Source: UBA3496 sp964558115
Lineage (GTDB): Bacteria > UBA8248
Direction of reading: 5' to 3'
DNA length: 10,088 nucleotides
Assembly (NCBI GenBank): GCA_964558115.1
Contig: CAZLCI010000070.1
Location: 1 to 10,088, forward strand
The position numbers and the translations under genes are program-made. This document shows, one piece after another, positions 1 through 6,723 of the stretch (its first letter is position 1; every line of letters starts with the position of its first letter). The notes under the pieces were generated by a model. The model did no database searches, had not been told where the DNA came from, and saw nothing but the letters and a program-made list of their open reading frames with translations.

Positions 1-1
1 A

Positions 2-1126
2 GATCTTACTGACATTCAAATTGCATTAGAACTTTTAGATGTTTTTGGCGTTTCTCATGAGGCTAGTTCTAACAATTCTTTTTGCTTAGATCCTTCAAAG
101 ATTCATTTTGAAGTAGCACCTTATGAACTAGCAAGTAAAATGAGGGCTTCGATTTTGATTTTAGGGCCTCTCTTGACTAGATTAGGTCATGCCTCAATTC
201 CGTTACCTGGAGGATGTGCGATTGGCGCTAGGCCTATTGATCAACACTTAAAAGGTTTGATTGCTATGGGGGCAAAAATAAATTTAGAAAATGGGATTAT
301 ACACGCAAGAGCGAAACGTTTACTTGGAGTATGTTTTGATTTTGAAATGATTACTGTTACTGGAACGATTAATCTTTTGATGGCAGGTGTTTTAGCTAAA
401 GGAACTACGATATTGAATAATATTTCTATAGAGCCAGAAGTAATCTTTTTATCAAATTTATTAAATAAAATGGGTGCTGAAATTAAGATTTTCCCAGATA
501 AGAGAAAAATGATAATAGAAGGGGTAGAGTCTTTAAGTGGTTTTGAAGTTGATGTGCCTCCAGATAGGGTAGAGGTTGGAACACTAATGATTGCAGGTAT
601 CATTACAAAAGGAAATATTAAAATTACTAGATGTTCCCCTGATGATTTATCTGCTGTAACTCATTGTCTTTCTTTGGTTGGTGCTGAGATTGTTTCTGGC
701 AATGATTGGATTCAAATAAAGAGCAAAGATGTGTTAACTTCGTTAGATGTTGAGACAAGCCCTTTCCCTGGATTCCCTACAGATTTGCAGGCTCAATTTA
801 TGTCTTTGATGTGTATTGCAAGAGGGGAATCAAATATTACTGAAACAATTTTTGAAAATAGATTTATGCATGTGGCAGAATTAAATCGAATGGGAGCAAA
901 GATTGTTCTTTCTGGCAGGAATGCTAAAATATTAGGTGTAAGTAACTTGAACGGTGCTCCTGTAAATGCTACTGACTTAAGGGCTAGTGCTTCTTTGGTT
1001 TTAGCAGGTCTAGCAGCAAAAGGTGAGACAGTTATAGATTCAGTTTTTCACTTAGATAGAGGCTATGAAGCTTTGGAAGTAGGATTAACAAGCTTAGGTG
1101 CAAAAATTGAAAGGATAGGTTCATGA
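2..1126 (+). CDS. murA: UDP-N-acetylglucosamine 1-carboxyvinyltransferase MurA (5'-truncated by window edge)
   Basis: MurA transfers enolpyruvate from PEP to UDP-GlcNAc, the first committed step of cytoplasmic peptidoglycan precursor synthesis. The frame is open from base 2, so 374 residues are visible. Compared with E. coli MurA (419 residues), about 45 N-terminal residues, including the conserved early lysine, lie outside the window. Visible landmarks are MRASILILGP, the active-site loop LPGGCAIGARP with the PEP-reactive cysteine at bases 215-217 (the fosfomycin target), FPTDLQAQF with the conserved catalytic aspartate at bases 782-784, ENRFMHV, and TDLRASASLVLAG near the C-terminus. An internal ATG at 140 is not the start, because homologous sequence continues upstream of it. 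The TGA stop overlaps the hisG ATG (ATGA), which suggests translational coupling. The cysteine is retained, so this is not a naturally fosfomycin-resistant Asp variant. Identification is very secure. Confidence 0.98.
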   Translation, partial: DLTDIQIALELLDVFGVSHEASSNNSFCLDPSKIHFEVAPYELASKMRASILILGPLLTRLGHASIPLPGGCAIGARPIDQHLKGLIAMGAKINLENGIIHARAKRLLGVCFDFEMITVTGTINLLMAGVLAKGTTILNNISIEPEVIFLSNLLNKMGAEIKIFPDKRKMIIEGVESLSGFEVDVPPDRVEVGTLMIAGIITKGNIKITRCSPDDLSAVTHCLSLVGAEIVSGNDWIQIKSKDVLTSLDVETSPFPGFPTDLQAQFMSLMCIARGESNITETIFENRFMHVAELNRMGAKIVLSGRNAKILGVSNLNGAPVNATDLRASASLVLAGLAAKGETVIDSVFHLDRGYEALEVGLTSLGAKIERIGS

Positions 1127-1785
1127 ATCAAAAAAAAGAAGACAAAGAGATTTTGACTTTAGCTCTCCCAAAGGGTCGTATTTTTGAAGGGGCAATAGAA
1201 AGATTATTAGCTGCAGAGCTTCTATCTGAAAGTATTTCTGATTCTTCAAGGGTACTTATAAAAGAGGACAAAAAAACAGGTCTACGTGTTTTGATTCTCA
1301 GGAACTATGATGTCCCTACCTATATAGCTAGAGGTATCGCTGATTTGGGAGTCATAGGTAAAGATGTTTTGTTGGAACAAGAGCAACTTTTATATGAGCC
1401 CTTAGATCTTTGTTTTGCTCCTTGTAGATTAATGGTTGCAGGTCCAACAGAACTTAGTTGGAAGGAAATAACTAGTATGACTGATTTGACCGTTGCTACG
1501 AAATTTCCCTTAATAGCCAATCGATTTTTTTCCGAGAGGGGTATACAAGCAAGAATCGTACATTTATATGGAAATGTCGAAATTGCGCCATTGACTGGTG
1601 TTGCAGATATAATAGTTGATCTAGTAGATACTGGTAAAACTTTAAGAGCAAATGGATTGATTCCTATTAAAGAGATTTTTTCTTCTACTGCTCGTTTGGT
1701 TGTAAATAGAGCTAGTATGAAAATAAAAAATAAAAGGATTTCTTCTTTTATTAGTAAACTAAAAAAGGTTTGTAAAAAAAACTAG
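1123..1785 (+). CDS. hisG: ATP phosphoribosyltransferase catalytic subunit, short form (HisG-S)
   Basis: HisG condenses ATP with PRPP to phosphoribosyl-ATP, the first and usually feedback-controlled step of histidine synthesis. Landmarks are LALPKGR (residues 13-19), RNYDVPTYIARG (60-71), GVIGKD (76-81) and the PRPP-binding signature DLVDTGKTLRANGL (166-179). At 220 residues the protein ends soon after the second catalytic lobe. It lacks the roughly 80-residue ACT-like regulatory domain of long HisG. Known short forms work as a hetero-octamer with HisZ, which is not in this window. The ATG at 1123 overlaps the murA stop and has AAGGATAGG upstream. It gives about nine residues before the usual family start. 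A TTG at 1153 would give the more typical N-terminus but has a poorer ribosome-binding site, so 1123 is preferred. The C-terminus is lysine-rich. Confidence 0.97.
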   Translation: MNQKKEDKEILTLALPKGRIFEGAIERLLAAELLSESISDSSRVLIKEDKKTGLRVLILRNYDVPTYIARGIADLGVIGKDVLLEQEQLLYEPLDLCFAPCRLMVAGPTELSWKEITSMTDLTVATKFPLIANRFFSERGIQARIVHLYGNVEIAPLTGVADIIVDLVDTGKTLRANGLIPIKEIFSSTARLVVNRASMKIKNKRISSFISKLKKVCKKN

Positions 1786-1820
1786 TGTTTCATTAGTTTT
1801 GAAACAAGATTGGGACAGTT

Positions 1821-3107
1821 TTGAAAAAGATTTTATATAAATCTGAGTATTCAAGAGATGAGGTTAAGAGTTTATCTCAAATTAATAATAATTCGGCAAA
1901 TTCCCAAGAAATTAGTGAAATTATTACTGCAGTTAAAGAAAAAGGAGATTCTGCTTTATTAGAATTTACTCGTCTTTTCGATAAAGTTGATTTAGTCAAT
2001 GGAATTTCTCCAATAACTCATAAAGATTTAGAAGAGGCAAGTAATTCATTAGATCGAAAAGTTTATGAGGCACTTGTTCTTTCATCTGAAAGAATAAAAC
2101 AATTTCATGAGTTGCAGTTACCAGATACTATTTCTTTGGTAAAGAAGGAATCACAAGAGATCTCTTATGTTCCTAATCCAATTCAAGCGGTGGGTTTGTA
2201 TGTTCCGGGCGGAAGAGGAGCATATCCTTCTACTGTTCTAATGAATGCAATACCAGCAAAAGTAGCAGGAGTAAGAGAAATTATTTTATGCACACCTCCT
2301 GCAAATGATGGAAGAATCCCTGATTCAGTATTGGTAGCAGCATCTATTGCGGGAGTAGATAAAATTTTTTCTGTTGGAGGTGCGCAATCTATAGCTGCGA
2401 TGGCATACGGCACACAATCTATTCCTAAAGTCGATAAAATTGTAGGGCCAGGAAATGCTTATGTAATGGAAGCAAAACGTATAGTAAGCAAATTAGTTTC
2501 AATTGATAAAGACGCTGGTCCTAGTGAAATAGTTGTTCTGATAGATGATAGTACACGTTTAGACTGGGCTGTGGCTGATATGCTCGCTCAGGCTGAACAT
2601 GATCCTGACGCTATGGCAGTAGCTATTTGTTTGGGAGAAGGTCTTTCTGAGAATCTTGAAGAAGAGTTAGAAAAGCAAATTAATCAGCAGGATAGGAAAG
2701 AAGTAATTTCCAAATCGCTATCTTCTAGGGGTGCTATAATTCAGGTAGATACAATTGAAGATGCTATTCAAGTTATAGAAGAAATTGCTCCTGAACATTT
2801 GCAAATTATGATTGAAAATGCAGAGAGAATTCATAAGAGAATTTTCAATGCTGGAGCAATTTTTTCAGGTGCATGGAGTACAGCTGTTCTTGCAGATTAT
2901 ATAGTTGGAACCAATCATGTTTTGCCAACAGGAGGATCAGCAAAATTTTATTCTCCACTCAGTGTTTTAGATTTTATGAAGTGGACAAACTTCGTGTCTT
3001 TAGACCAAGAATTTGTTAATTCCTTGGCAGAATCAGCAGCAGTTTTGGCAGAATCTGAAGGTTTAAGTGCTCATGCAAGAGCGTTGCGTATTCGTTTAGA
3101 TAAATAA
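1821..3107 (+). CDS. hisD: Histidinol dehydrogenase HisD
   Basis: HisD is a zinc enzyme that oxidises L-histidinol to L-histidine in two NAD-dependent steps, the last in the pathway. The 428-residue length is normal. Residues matching the known zinc ligands and catalytic pair are Gln257 and His260 (in AQAEHDPDA), Glu325-His326 (IAPEHLQ), Asp359 (LADYIVGTNHVLPTGG) and His418 (GLSAHARAL). GLYVPGGRGAYPSTVLMN (125-142) and VGPGNAYVMEAKR (208-220) are the conserved Rossmann-like parts. The start is TTG at 1821, preceded by GGGA at 1812-1815. An in-frame stop at 1800-1802 and the absence of a nearby ATG leave little alternative, and the N-terminus MKKILYK fits the family. It follows hisG by 35 bases. 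hisC, often next to hisD, is missing between hisD and hisB. Confidence 0.98.
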   Translation: MKKILYKSEYSRDEVKSLSQINNNSANSQEISEIITAVKEKGDSALLEFTRLFDKVDLVNGISPITHKDLEEASNSLDRKVYEALVLSSERIKQFHELQLPDTISLVKKESQEISYVPNPIQAVGLYVPGGRGAYPSTVLMNAIPAKVAGVREIILCTPPANDGRIPDSVLVAASIAGVDKIFSVGGAQSIAAMAYGTQSIPKVDKIVGPGNAYVMEAKRIVSKLVSIDKDAGPSEIVVLIDDSTRLDWAVADMLAQAEHDPDAMAVAICLGEGLSENLEEELEKQINQQDRKEVISKSLSSRGAIIQVDTIEDAIQVIEEIAPEHLQIMIENAERIHKRIFNAGAIFSGAWSTAVLADYIVGTNHVLPTGGSAKFYSPLSVLDFMKWTNFVSLDQEFVNSLAESAAVLAESEGLSAHARALRIRLDK

Positions 3108-3208
3108 AAAAAGAATATTTGTAGTTCAAAATTTAATTGTTTTTTATTTTGGATGTTATTTTGTATGATTGATTAAGTTTAATTTTTGTTTCTTTGGGAG
3201 GAAATAAT
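3108..3208 (+). promoter_or_regulatory. hisD-hisB intergenic gap, possible weak internal promoter
   Basis: This 101-base gap is the largest in the window and is very A+T-rich. It holds a -10-like TATGAT at 3164-3169. The best -35-like hexamers (T-rich, around 3140-3146) are poor, and TTGTTT at 3137-3142 is spaced too far away (21 bases). It may hold a secondary promoter for hisB and the genes after it, but in such A+T-rich DNA this could be chance. No GC-rich terminator hairpin is present. Confidence 0.25.
3196..3201 (+). promoter_or_regulatory. Ribosome-binding site deciding the hisB start
   Basis: GGGAGG is a strong Shine-Dalgarno match centred about 10 bases before the TTG at 3209. The alternative in-frame TTG at 3194 overlaps this site and has only T-rich sequence upstream. 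The site therefore argues for starting hisB at 3209. Confidence 0.75.
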
Positions 3209-3814
3209 TTGCTTAACAGTAGCGGGGGTAGAAAAGCAACGGTCAATAGAGCCACTAAAGAGACTACATTTGATATTTATGTTTGCATTGATGGCAAAGG
3301 GATTTCTGAAATTACTACTGGCATAGGTTTTTTTGATCATATGCTTTCTCAGGTTGCTAAACATGGAATGATAGATCTAGAGATTATTGGAAAGGGAGAT
3401 TTAGAGATAGATGGACATCACACTGTTGAAGATGTAGGAATCTTACTAGGTCAGGCTTTATCTAATTCTTTGGGAGATCGTGCAGGTATTACTCGTTATG
3501 CCGATGTTAAGATTCCAATGATGGATTCTTGTGCTTCTGTCTGTATAGACTCTGTAGGAAGAGGAAATCTTGTTTTTAAAGGTAGTTTTCCAGATTCTCT
3601 AGTTGGAGAATTTGATACCTCTTTAGTTCAAGAATTTTTTTGGTCACTTTCCAATCATGCAAAGATAGATCTCCATATTGAAGTGAATTACGGATTTAAT
3701 ACTCACCACATGATTGAATGTATTTTTAAAGGATTTGCTAGAGCAATGCGGATAGCTTTTTCAATAGATGAAAAGTCTGACGGAGTTCCTAGTACTAAAG
3801 GGTCTATGTTCTAA
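3209..3814 (+). CDS. hisB: Imidazoleglycerol-phosphate dehydratase HisB (monofunctional)
   Basis: This enzyme dehydrates imidazole glycerol phosphate to imidazole acetol phosphate using a di-manganese site. Starting at TTG 3209 it has 201 residues, typical of the stand-alone dehydratase. There is no HAD-type histidinol-phosphatase domain as in the bifunctional E. coli HisB. Motifs, numbered from that start, are FFDHMLSQVAKHG (41-53), DGHHTVED (68-75), DRAGITRYA (90-98), NTHHMIE (164-170) and the C-terminal PSTKG. The paired histidines and glutamates are the metal ligands of the family. The stretch after PMMD reads SCASVCIDSVGRGNL. Most homologues have an acidic residue after MD and a D-SGRP sequence there, so this segment is divergent. 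A TTG at 3194 would add five residues but would sit on the Shine-Dalgarno sequence. hisH follows after 18 bases. Confidence 0.96.
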   Translation: MLNSSGGRKATVNRATKETTFDIYVCIDGKGISEITTGIGFFDHMLSQVAKHGMIDLEIIGKGDLEIDGHHTVEDVGILLGQALSNSLGDRAGITRYADVKIPMMDSCASVCIDSVGRGNLVFKGSFPDSLVGEFDTSLVQEFFWSLSNHAKIDLHIEVNYGFNTHHMIECIFKGFARAMRIAFSIDEKSDGVPSTKGSMF

Positions 3815-3832
3815 TTTAAAAATTGAGTCGAA

Positions 3833-4480
3833 ATGTCTAAGTTGTTAGTTATCGATTATGAAATGGGAAATATGCTTAGTGTTAAGAATGCATTAGGTCA
3901 TATTGGCACGGATTATTTTATGAGTTCGAAAGCTTCCGATTTAGATAATGTTCGAGGAGTTATTTTGCCTGGGGTTGGAGGATTTCCAGAATGTATGCGT
4001 GCTTTACATAATTTTGATCTGGCAGAAGCAATCATAAAGGTTATAAAGAAAGGAGTTCCTTTCTTAGGAATTTGTTTAGGATTGCAAGTACTTTTTCAGG
4101 AAAGTGAAGAATTCGGTAATACTGAGGGATTAGGAATTCTTGAAGGTACAGTTAGAAAATTTCCGCAATCTTTTGATGAAAAAGGTTCTTTTGTTTTGAA
4201 AGTGCCGCATATGGGATGGAATAAAATACGATTAAATAACCCTTGTTATATACTTAAGGGAGTCGGCGAGTCAGATTATTTTTATTTTGTTCACTCTTTT
4301 TATGTAGAGGAAGTGCCATCTTTATCCACACACGTGACGTCTTTTTCTGATTATGGAATTACTTTTGTAGCGAGTGTTCAAAAAGAAAATGTTTTTGCAA
4401 CACAGTTTCATCCTGAAAAGAGTGGGATGAAGGGTTTGAAGGTTCTTGAAAATTTTATTTCCTTTTGTGATAAAAACTAA
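3833..4480 (+). CDS. hisH: Imidazole glycerol phosphate synthase, glutamine amidotransferase subunit HisH
   Basis: HisH is the class I glutaminase half of IGP synthase. It releases ammonia from glutamine and channels it into HisF. The 215-residue protein begins KLLVIDYEMGNMLSV and has the oxyanion-side motif LPGVGGFPE (45-53). The nucleophile elbow is GICLGLQVLFQ with Cys81, and QFHPEKSG supplies His193 and Glu195, which complete the catalytic triad. VPHMGWN (124-130) and YFVHSFY (151-157) are also family-typical. The ATG at 3833 has only a weak Shine-Dalgarno (GAG at 3825-3827), so expression may depend on translation of hisB just upstream. It sits between hisB and hisA, 18 bases from each. 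Its partner hisF is two genes downstream in the same operon. Confidence 0.97.
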   Translation: MSKLLVIDYEMGNMLSVKNALGHIGTDYFMSSKASDLDNVRGVILPGVGGFPECMRALHNFDLAEAIIKVIKKGVPFLGICLGLQVLFQESEEFGNTEGLGILEGTVRKFPQSFDEKGSFVLKVPHMGWNKIRLNNPCYILKGVGESDYFYFVHSFYVEEVPSLSTHVTSFSDYGITFVASVQKENVFATQFHPEKSGMKGLKVLENFISFCDKN

Positions 4481-4498
4481 TTTTCAATTGAGGGAAAG

Positions 4499-5224
4499 AT
4501 GCAAATTATACCCGCTGTAGATCTTAAGGGTGGAAAGTGTGTGAGGCTGATTCAGGGAGAAGTAGAACGAGAAATAATTTACGATTCTGATCCAGTTAAT
4601 ACGGCTTTGCATTGGGTAGAACAGGGAGCTACTCGTTTGCATCTAATAGATCTTGATGGTGCTTTAGAGGGACGCCCTGTCCATGTTGAAGTTCTTTCTT
4701 CAATTGCAAAGAAGATTGATATTCCGATTCAGTTTGGTGGTGGAATTAGAAATGAAGAAGCCTTGAAACTGGTTATAGATTCGGGCGCGAGTTTTGTGAT
4801 TTTGGGAACAACGGCTGTTGAAAATCCTGAATTTGTAAAAAGTGTTGCAAATCAATATCCTGGACAAGTTATCCTAAGTATTGATTCTTTAAATGATCAG
4901 ATTAGAGTTTCTGGTTGGAAATCTAAATGGAAGATAACTCCAGAAGAACTTGCTGAAAATTTTTTAGAAGTCCCTTTGGCAAATTTTATTATTACTGATA
5001 TTAGCCGTGATGGTATGCTTGAAGGTTTTGATTCTAGTCTCTCACTTAGAGTGGCAGAGAAATCGGGAAAGTCTGTAATTGCTGCAGGTGGGATCACAGA
5101 TATTGAGGATATCAAGAATGCCTTGCCTCTGTTTTCGAAAGGGTTGATTGGTGTTGTAGTTGGACGAGCACTTTACGAGAAAACTTTAGATTTTAAAGAA
5201 GCTTTGGAAATAATAAATTGTTAG
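4499..5224 (+). CDS. hisA: ProFAR isomerase HisA
   Basis: HisA is the (beta-alpha)8-barrel enzyme that converts N'-[(5'-phosphoribosyl)formimino]-AICAR ribonucleotide (ProFAR) to its phosphoribulosyl isomer by an Amadori rearrangement. The 241-residue length is normal. The catalytic aspartates are seen as Asp8 in IIPAVDLKGGKCVRL and Asp129 in LSIDSLND. The phosphate-binding loops are FGGGIRN (79-85) and AAGGITD (195-201), and TDISRDGMLEG (166-176) is typical of the second half-barrel. The two half-barrels show the internal duplication shared with HisF. The ATG at 4499 follows GAGGGAAAG, a good ribosome-binding site at slightly short spacing. The 3' end overlaps hisF by seven bases. There is no sign of the dual-substrate PriA form: the gene lies in a full his operon and no trp genes are nearby, although PriA cannot be excluded from motifs alone. 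Confidence 0.96.
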   Translation: MQIIPAVDLKGGKCVRLIQGEVEREIIYDSDPVNTALHWVEQGATRLHLIDLDGALEGRPVHVEVLSSIAKKIDIPIQFGGGIRNEEALKLVIDSGASFVILGTTAVENPEFVKSVANQYPGQVILSIDSLNDQIRVSGWKSKWKITPEELAENFLEVPLANFIITDISRDGMLEGFDSSLSLRVAEKSGKSVIAAGGITDIEDIKNALPLFSKGLIGVVVGRALYEKTLDFKEALEIINC

Positions 5225-5985
5225 CTAAACGAATAATCCCTTGTCTAGATGTTAAAAATGGAAGAGTTGTAAAAGGAGTTCGTTTTAAAAGTCTTCGTGA
5301 CGCAGGGGATCCAGTAAGTTGTGCGAAAGCTTATTATGATATGGGAGCTGACGAGATATGCTTTCTTGACATTACTGCATCTCAGGAAGAAAGAGGAACG
5401 TTGCTCAGAGTAGTAGAGAAGACAGCTAAAGAGGTATTTGTACCTCTTACAGTCGGAGGCGGAGTAAGAACAGTAGAGGATGTCGCATTATTACTTCGTG
5501 CAGGTGCTGACAAAGTAAGTATTAATAGTGCCGCACTCAGTAATCCAAAAATTTTAAAAGAATCTTCCAATCGTTTTGGTAGTTCGACGATTGTTTGTGC
5601 AATAGATGCAAAAAGTGTTTCTTCTGAAGAAAATTTAAAATGGGAAGTTTTTTCCCACGGGGGTACAAGGACGACCGGTCTAGATGTTTTAGAATGGGCT
5701 TTAAAGGCTACAGAACTTGGTGCAGGAGAGATCCTTTTAACTAGTATGGATCGTGATGGGACTAGAAATGGATATGATATAGAATTGACTAGATCCGTTG
5801 TTGAAAAAGTTCCTGTTCCTGTTATAGCTTCAGGTGGAGTTGGAAGCTTAGGTCACTTTTATGAGGGTTTAAAAAAAGCTGGAGCAAATGCGGTACTTGC
5901 TGCAAGCATCTTTCATTTTGAAGATTACTCTATTAAAGAGGCTAAGGAATTCTTGAGAGTAAATAATGTAGAGGTGAGAATGTGA
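5218..5985 (+). CDS. hisF: Imidazole glycerol phosphate synthase cyclase subunit HisF
   Basis: HisF is the (beta-alpha)8-barrel cyclase. It uses ammonia delivered from HisH to turn PRFAR into imidazole glycerol phosphate and AICAR. It has 255 residues. The N-terminus LAKRIIPCLDVKNGRVVKG contains catalytic Asp11, and CAIDAKSV contains Asp130, the second catalytic acid. The phosphate-binding loops are VGGGVRT (79-85) and ASGGVGS (204-210), with TSMDRDGTRNGYD (175-187) in the second half. The start is TTG at 5218, lying inside the end of hisA and preceded by GGAAA at 5206-5210. It reproduces the family N-terminus exactly, and no ATG lies nearby. The seven-base overlap with hisA and the four-base overlap with hisIE suggest coupled translation of these three genes. 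Confidence 0.97.
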   Translation: MLAKRIIPCLDVKNGRVVKGVRFKSLRDAGDPVSCAKAYYDMGADEICFLDITASQEERGTLLRVVEKTAKEVFVPLTVGGGVRTVEDVALLLRAGADKVSINSAALSNPKILKESSNRFGSSTIVCAIDAKSVSSEENLKWEVFSHGGTRTTGLDVLEWALKATELGAGEILLTSMDRDGTRNGYDIELTRSVVEKVPVPVIASGGVGSLGHFYEGLKKAGANAVLAASIFHFEDYSIKEAKEFLRVNNVEVRM

Positions 5986-6647
5986 AAAATGAACTTATTT
6001 CAAAAATTAAATGGCGTGAAGATGGTTTGATGCCTGCTATTTGTCAAGATATATCGACTGGGCAGATACTTATGATGGCATGGGTTAATTCAGAATCTTT
6101 ATCTTTAACTTTAGAGAAGAAAAGAGTCCATTTTTGGTCGCGTTCAAGAAAAAAAATATGGGAAAAAGGTGAAACTTCAGGAAATTTTTTAAATCTCGAA
6201 TCTGTAAGTTTGGATTGCGATCTCGATTGTATTCTTTTTTTGGTTTCTCCTAAAGGTCCTGCCTGTCATACAAATAGGATGTCTTGTTTTTTTAATGAAA
6301 TTTTTCCCAAGGAAGTTCCTGAGCAGTTTTTATACAATCATAACTTTTTAGAATCTATTTATAAGTTGATTGAAGAAAGAAAAAATACTGGAAATTTAGA
6401 TGAAAGTTATGTAGCCAGATTGTTTTCGAAAGGTAAAGGTAGGATTGCAAAAAAAGTAGGTGAAGAAGCATCGGAAGTGGTTATTGCCTTAATGGATTCA
6501 GAACGAAATGAAATTATTGAAGAAATGGGTGACCTTTGGTTTCATTTATTGGTTGCAATGGTAGCTAGTGAAATACCTCCTGGAGAAATACTGTCAAAAT
6601 TAGCTGAAAGATTTGGTAAAGGCGGAAGAAGCGAATCTGAGAGATAG
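5982..6647 (+). CDS. hisI: Bifunctional phosphoribosyl-AMP cyclohydrolase / phosphoribosyl-ATP pyrophosphatase HisIE
   Basis: This fusion (often called hisIE) carries out steps two and three of the pathway. The HisE part hydrolyses phosphoribosyl-ATP to phosphoribosyl-AMP, and the HisI part opens the adenine ring. The HisI domain (about residues 10-110) has MMAWVN, HFWSRSRKKIWEKGETSGN (50-68) and the metal region LDCDLDCILF. Cys79, Cys95 and Cys102 match the expected zinc-cysteine spacing. The HisE domain (about 120-221) is an all-alpha, MazG-like fold with KKVGEEASEVVIAL (157-170) and NEIIEEMGDLWFHLLV (176-191), which carry its acidic metal ligands. The start is GTG at 5982 in a GTGA overlap with the hisF stop, and a strong AGAGGTGAG lies just upstream. 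At 221 residues both domains are complete. It is the last his gene in the window. Confidence 0.96.
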   Translation: MKNELISKIKWREDGLMPAICQDISTGQILMMAWVNSESLSLTLEKKRVHFWSRSRKKIWEKGETSGNFLNLESVSLDCDLDCILFLVSPKGPACHTNRMSCFFNEIFPKEVPEQFLYNHNFLESIYKLIEERKNTGNLDESYVARLFSKGKGRIAKKVGEEASEVVIALMDSERNEIIEEMGDLWFHLLVAMVASEIPPGEILSKLAERFGKGGRSESER

Positions 6648-6660
6648 TCATTGTCCGATT

Positions 6661-6669
6661 TGTTATAAT
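6661..6669 (+). promoter_or_regulatory. Extended -10 promoter element upstream of dnaG-rpoD
   Basis: TGTTATAAT fits the extended -10 consensus TGnTATAAT, with a perfect TATAAT at 6664-6669, and lies 55 bases before the dnaG start. No convincing -35 hexamer is found at 16-18 bases upstream, but extended -10 promoters often do without one. Transcription would begin near 6676, giving a leader of about 48 bases. That primase and sigma genes need their own promoter apart from the his genes makes biological sense. This is inferred from sequence only. Confidence 0.55.
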
Positions 6670-6713
6670 TTTCCAAGAATTAAGTGATTTAATGTATTAA
6701 GGAAAAGATAATC

Positions 6714-6718
6714 GGAGG
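6714..6718 (+). promoter_or_regulatory. Shine-Dalgarno sequence of dnaG
   Basis: GGAGG ends five bases before the TTG at 6724 and fixes this non-ATG start. The first three bases are also part of a 7-base inverted repeat with 6654-6660, which could pair with the site in read-through transcripts. Confidence 0.75.
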
Positions 6719-6723
6719 TTAAT

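Noticed and set aside
140..142. ATG at 140 as the murA start
   Set aside because: The reading frame continues upstream to base 2 with sequence that aligns to MurA (for example the segment before MRAS), so the true start is outside the window.
241..603. 120-codon open frame on the - strand inside murA
   Set aside because: It lies wholly antisense to a clearly conserved MurA frame, shows no family motif and has no supported ribosome-binding site; it is a by-product of A+T-rich codon use.
2183..2413. Antisense open frames in hisD and similar ones at 1320-1520, 4897-5115, 5382-5570 and 8019-8252
   Set aside because: All are short, antisense to well-conserved enzymes, and low in recognisable content; judged to be shadows.
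3102..3149. A+T-only inverted repeat AAATAAAAAA / TTTTTTATTT around the hisD stop and the following gap, considered as a terminator
   Set aside because: The 10-base stem has only A-T pairs and a 28-base loop. It would be unstable, and such matches are expected by chance in this composition.
3194..3196. TTG at 3194 as the hisB start
   Set aside because: It overlaps the GGGAGG Shine-Dalgarno that serves the TTG at 3209, and it would have no ribosome-binding site of its own.
6651..6656. TTGTCC as a -35 box for the dnaG promoter
   Set aside because: It is only seven bases from the TATAAT, far too close; the promoter call rests on the extended -10 instead.
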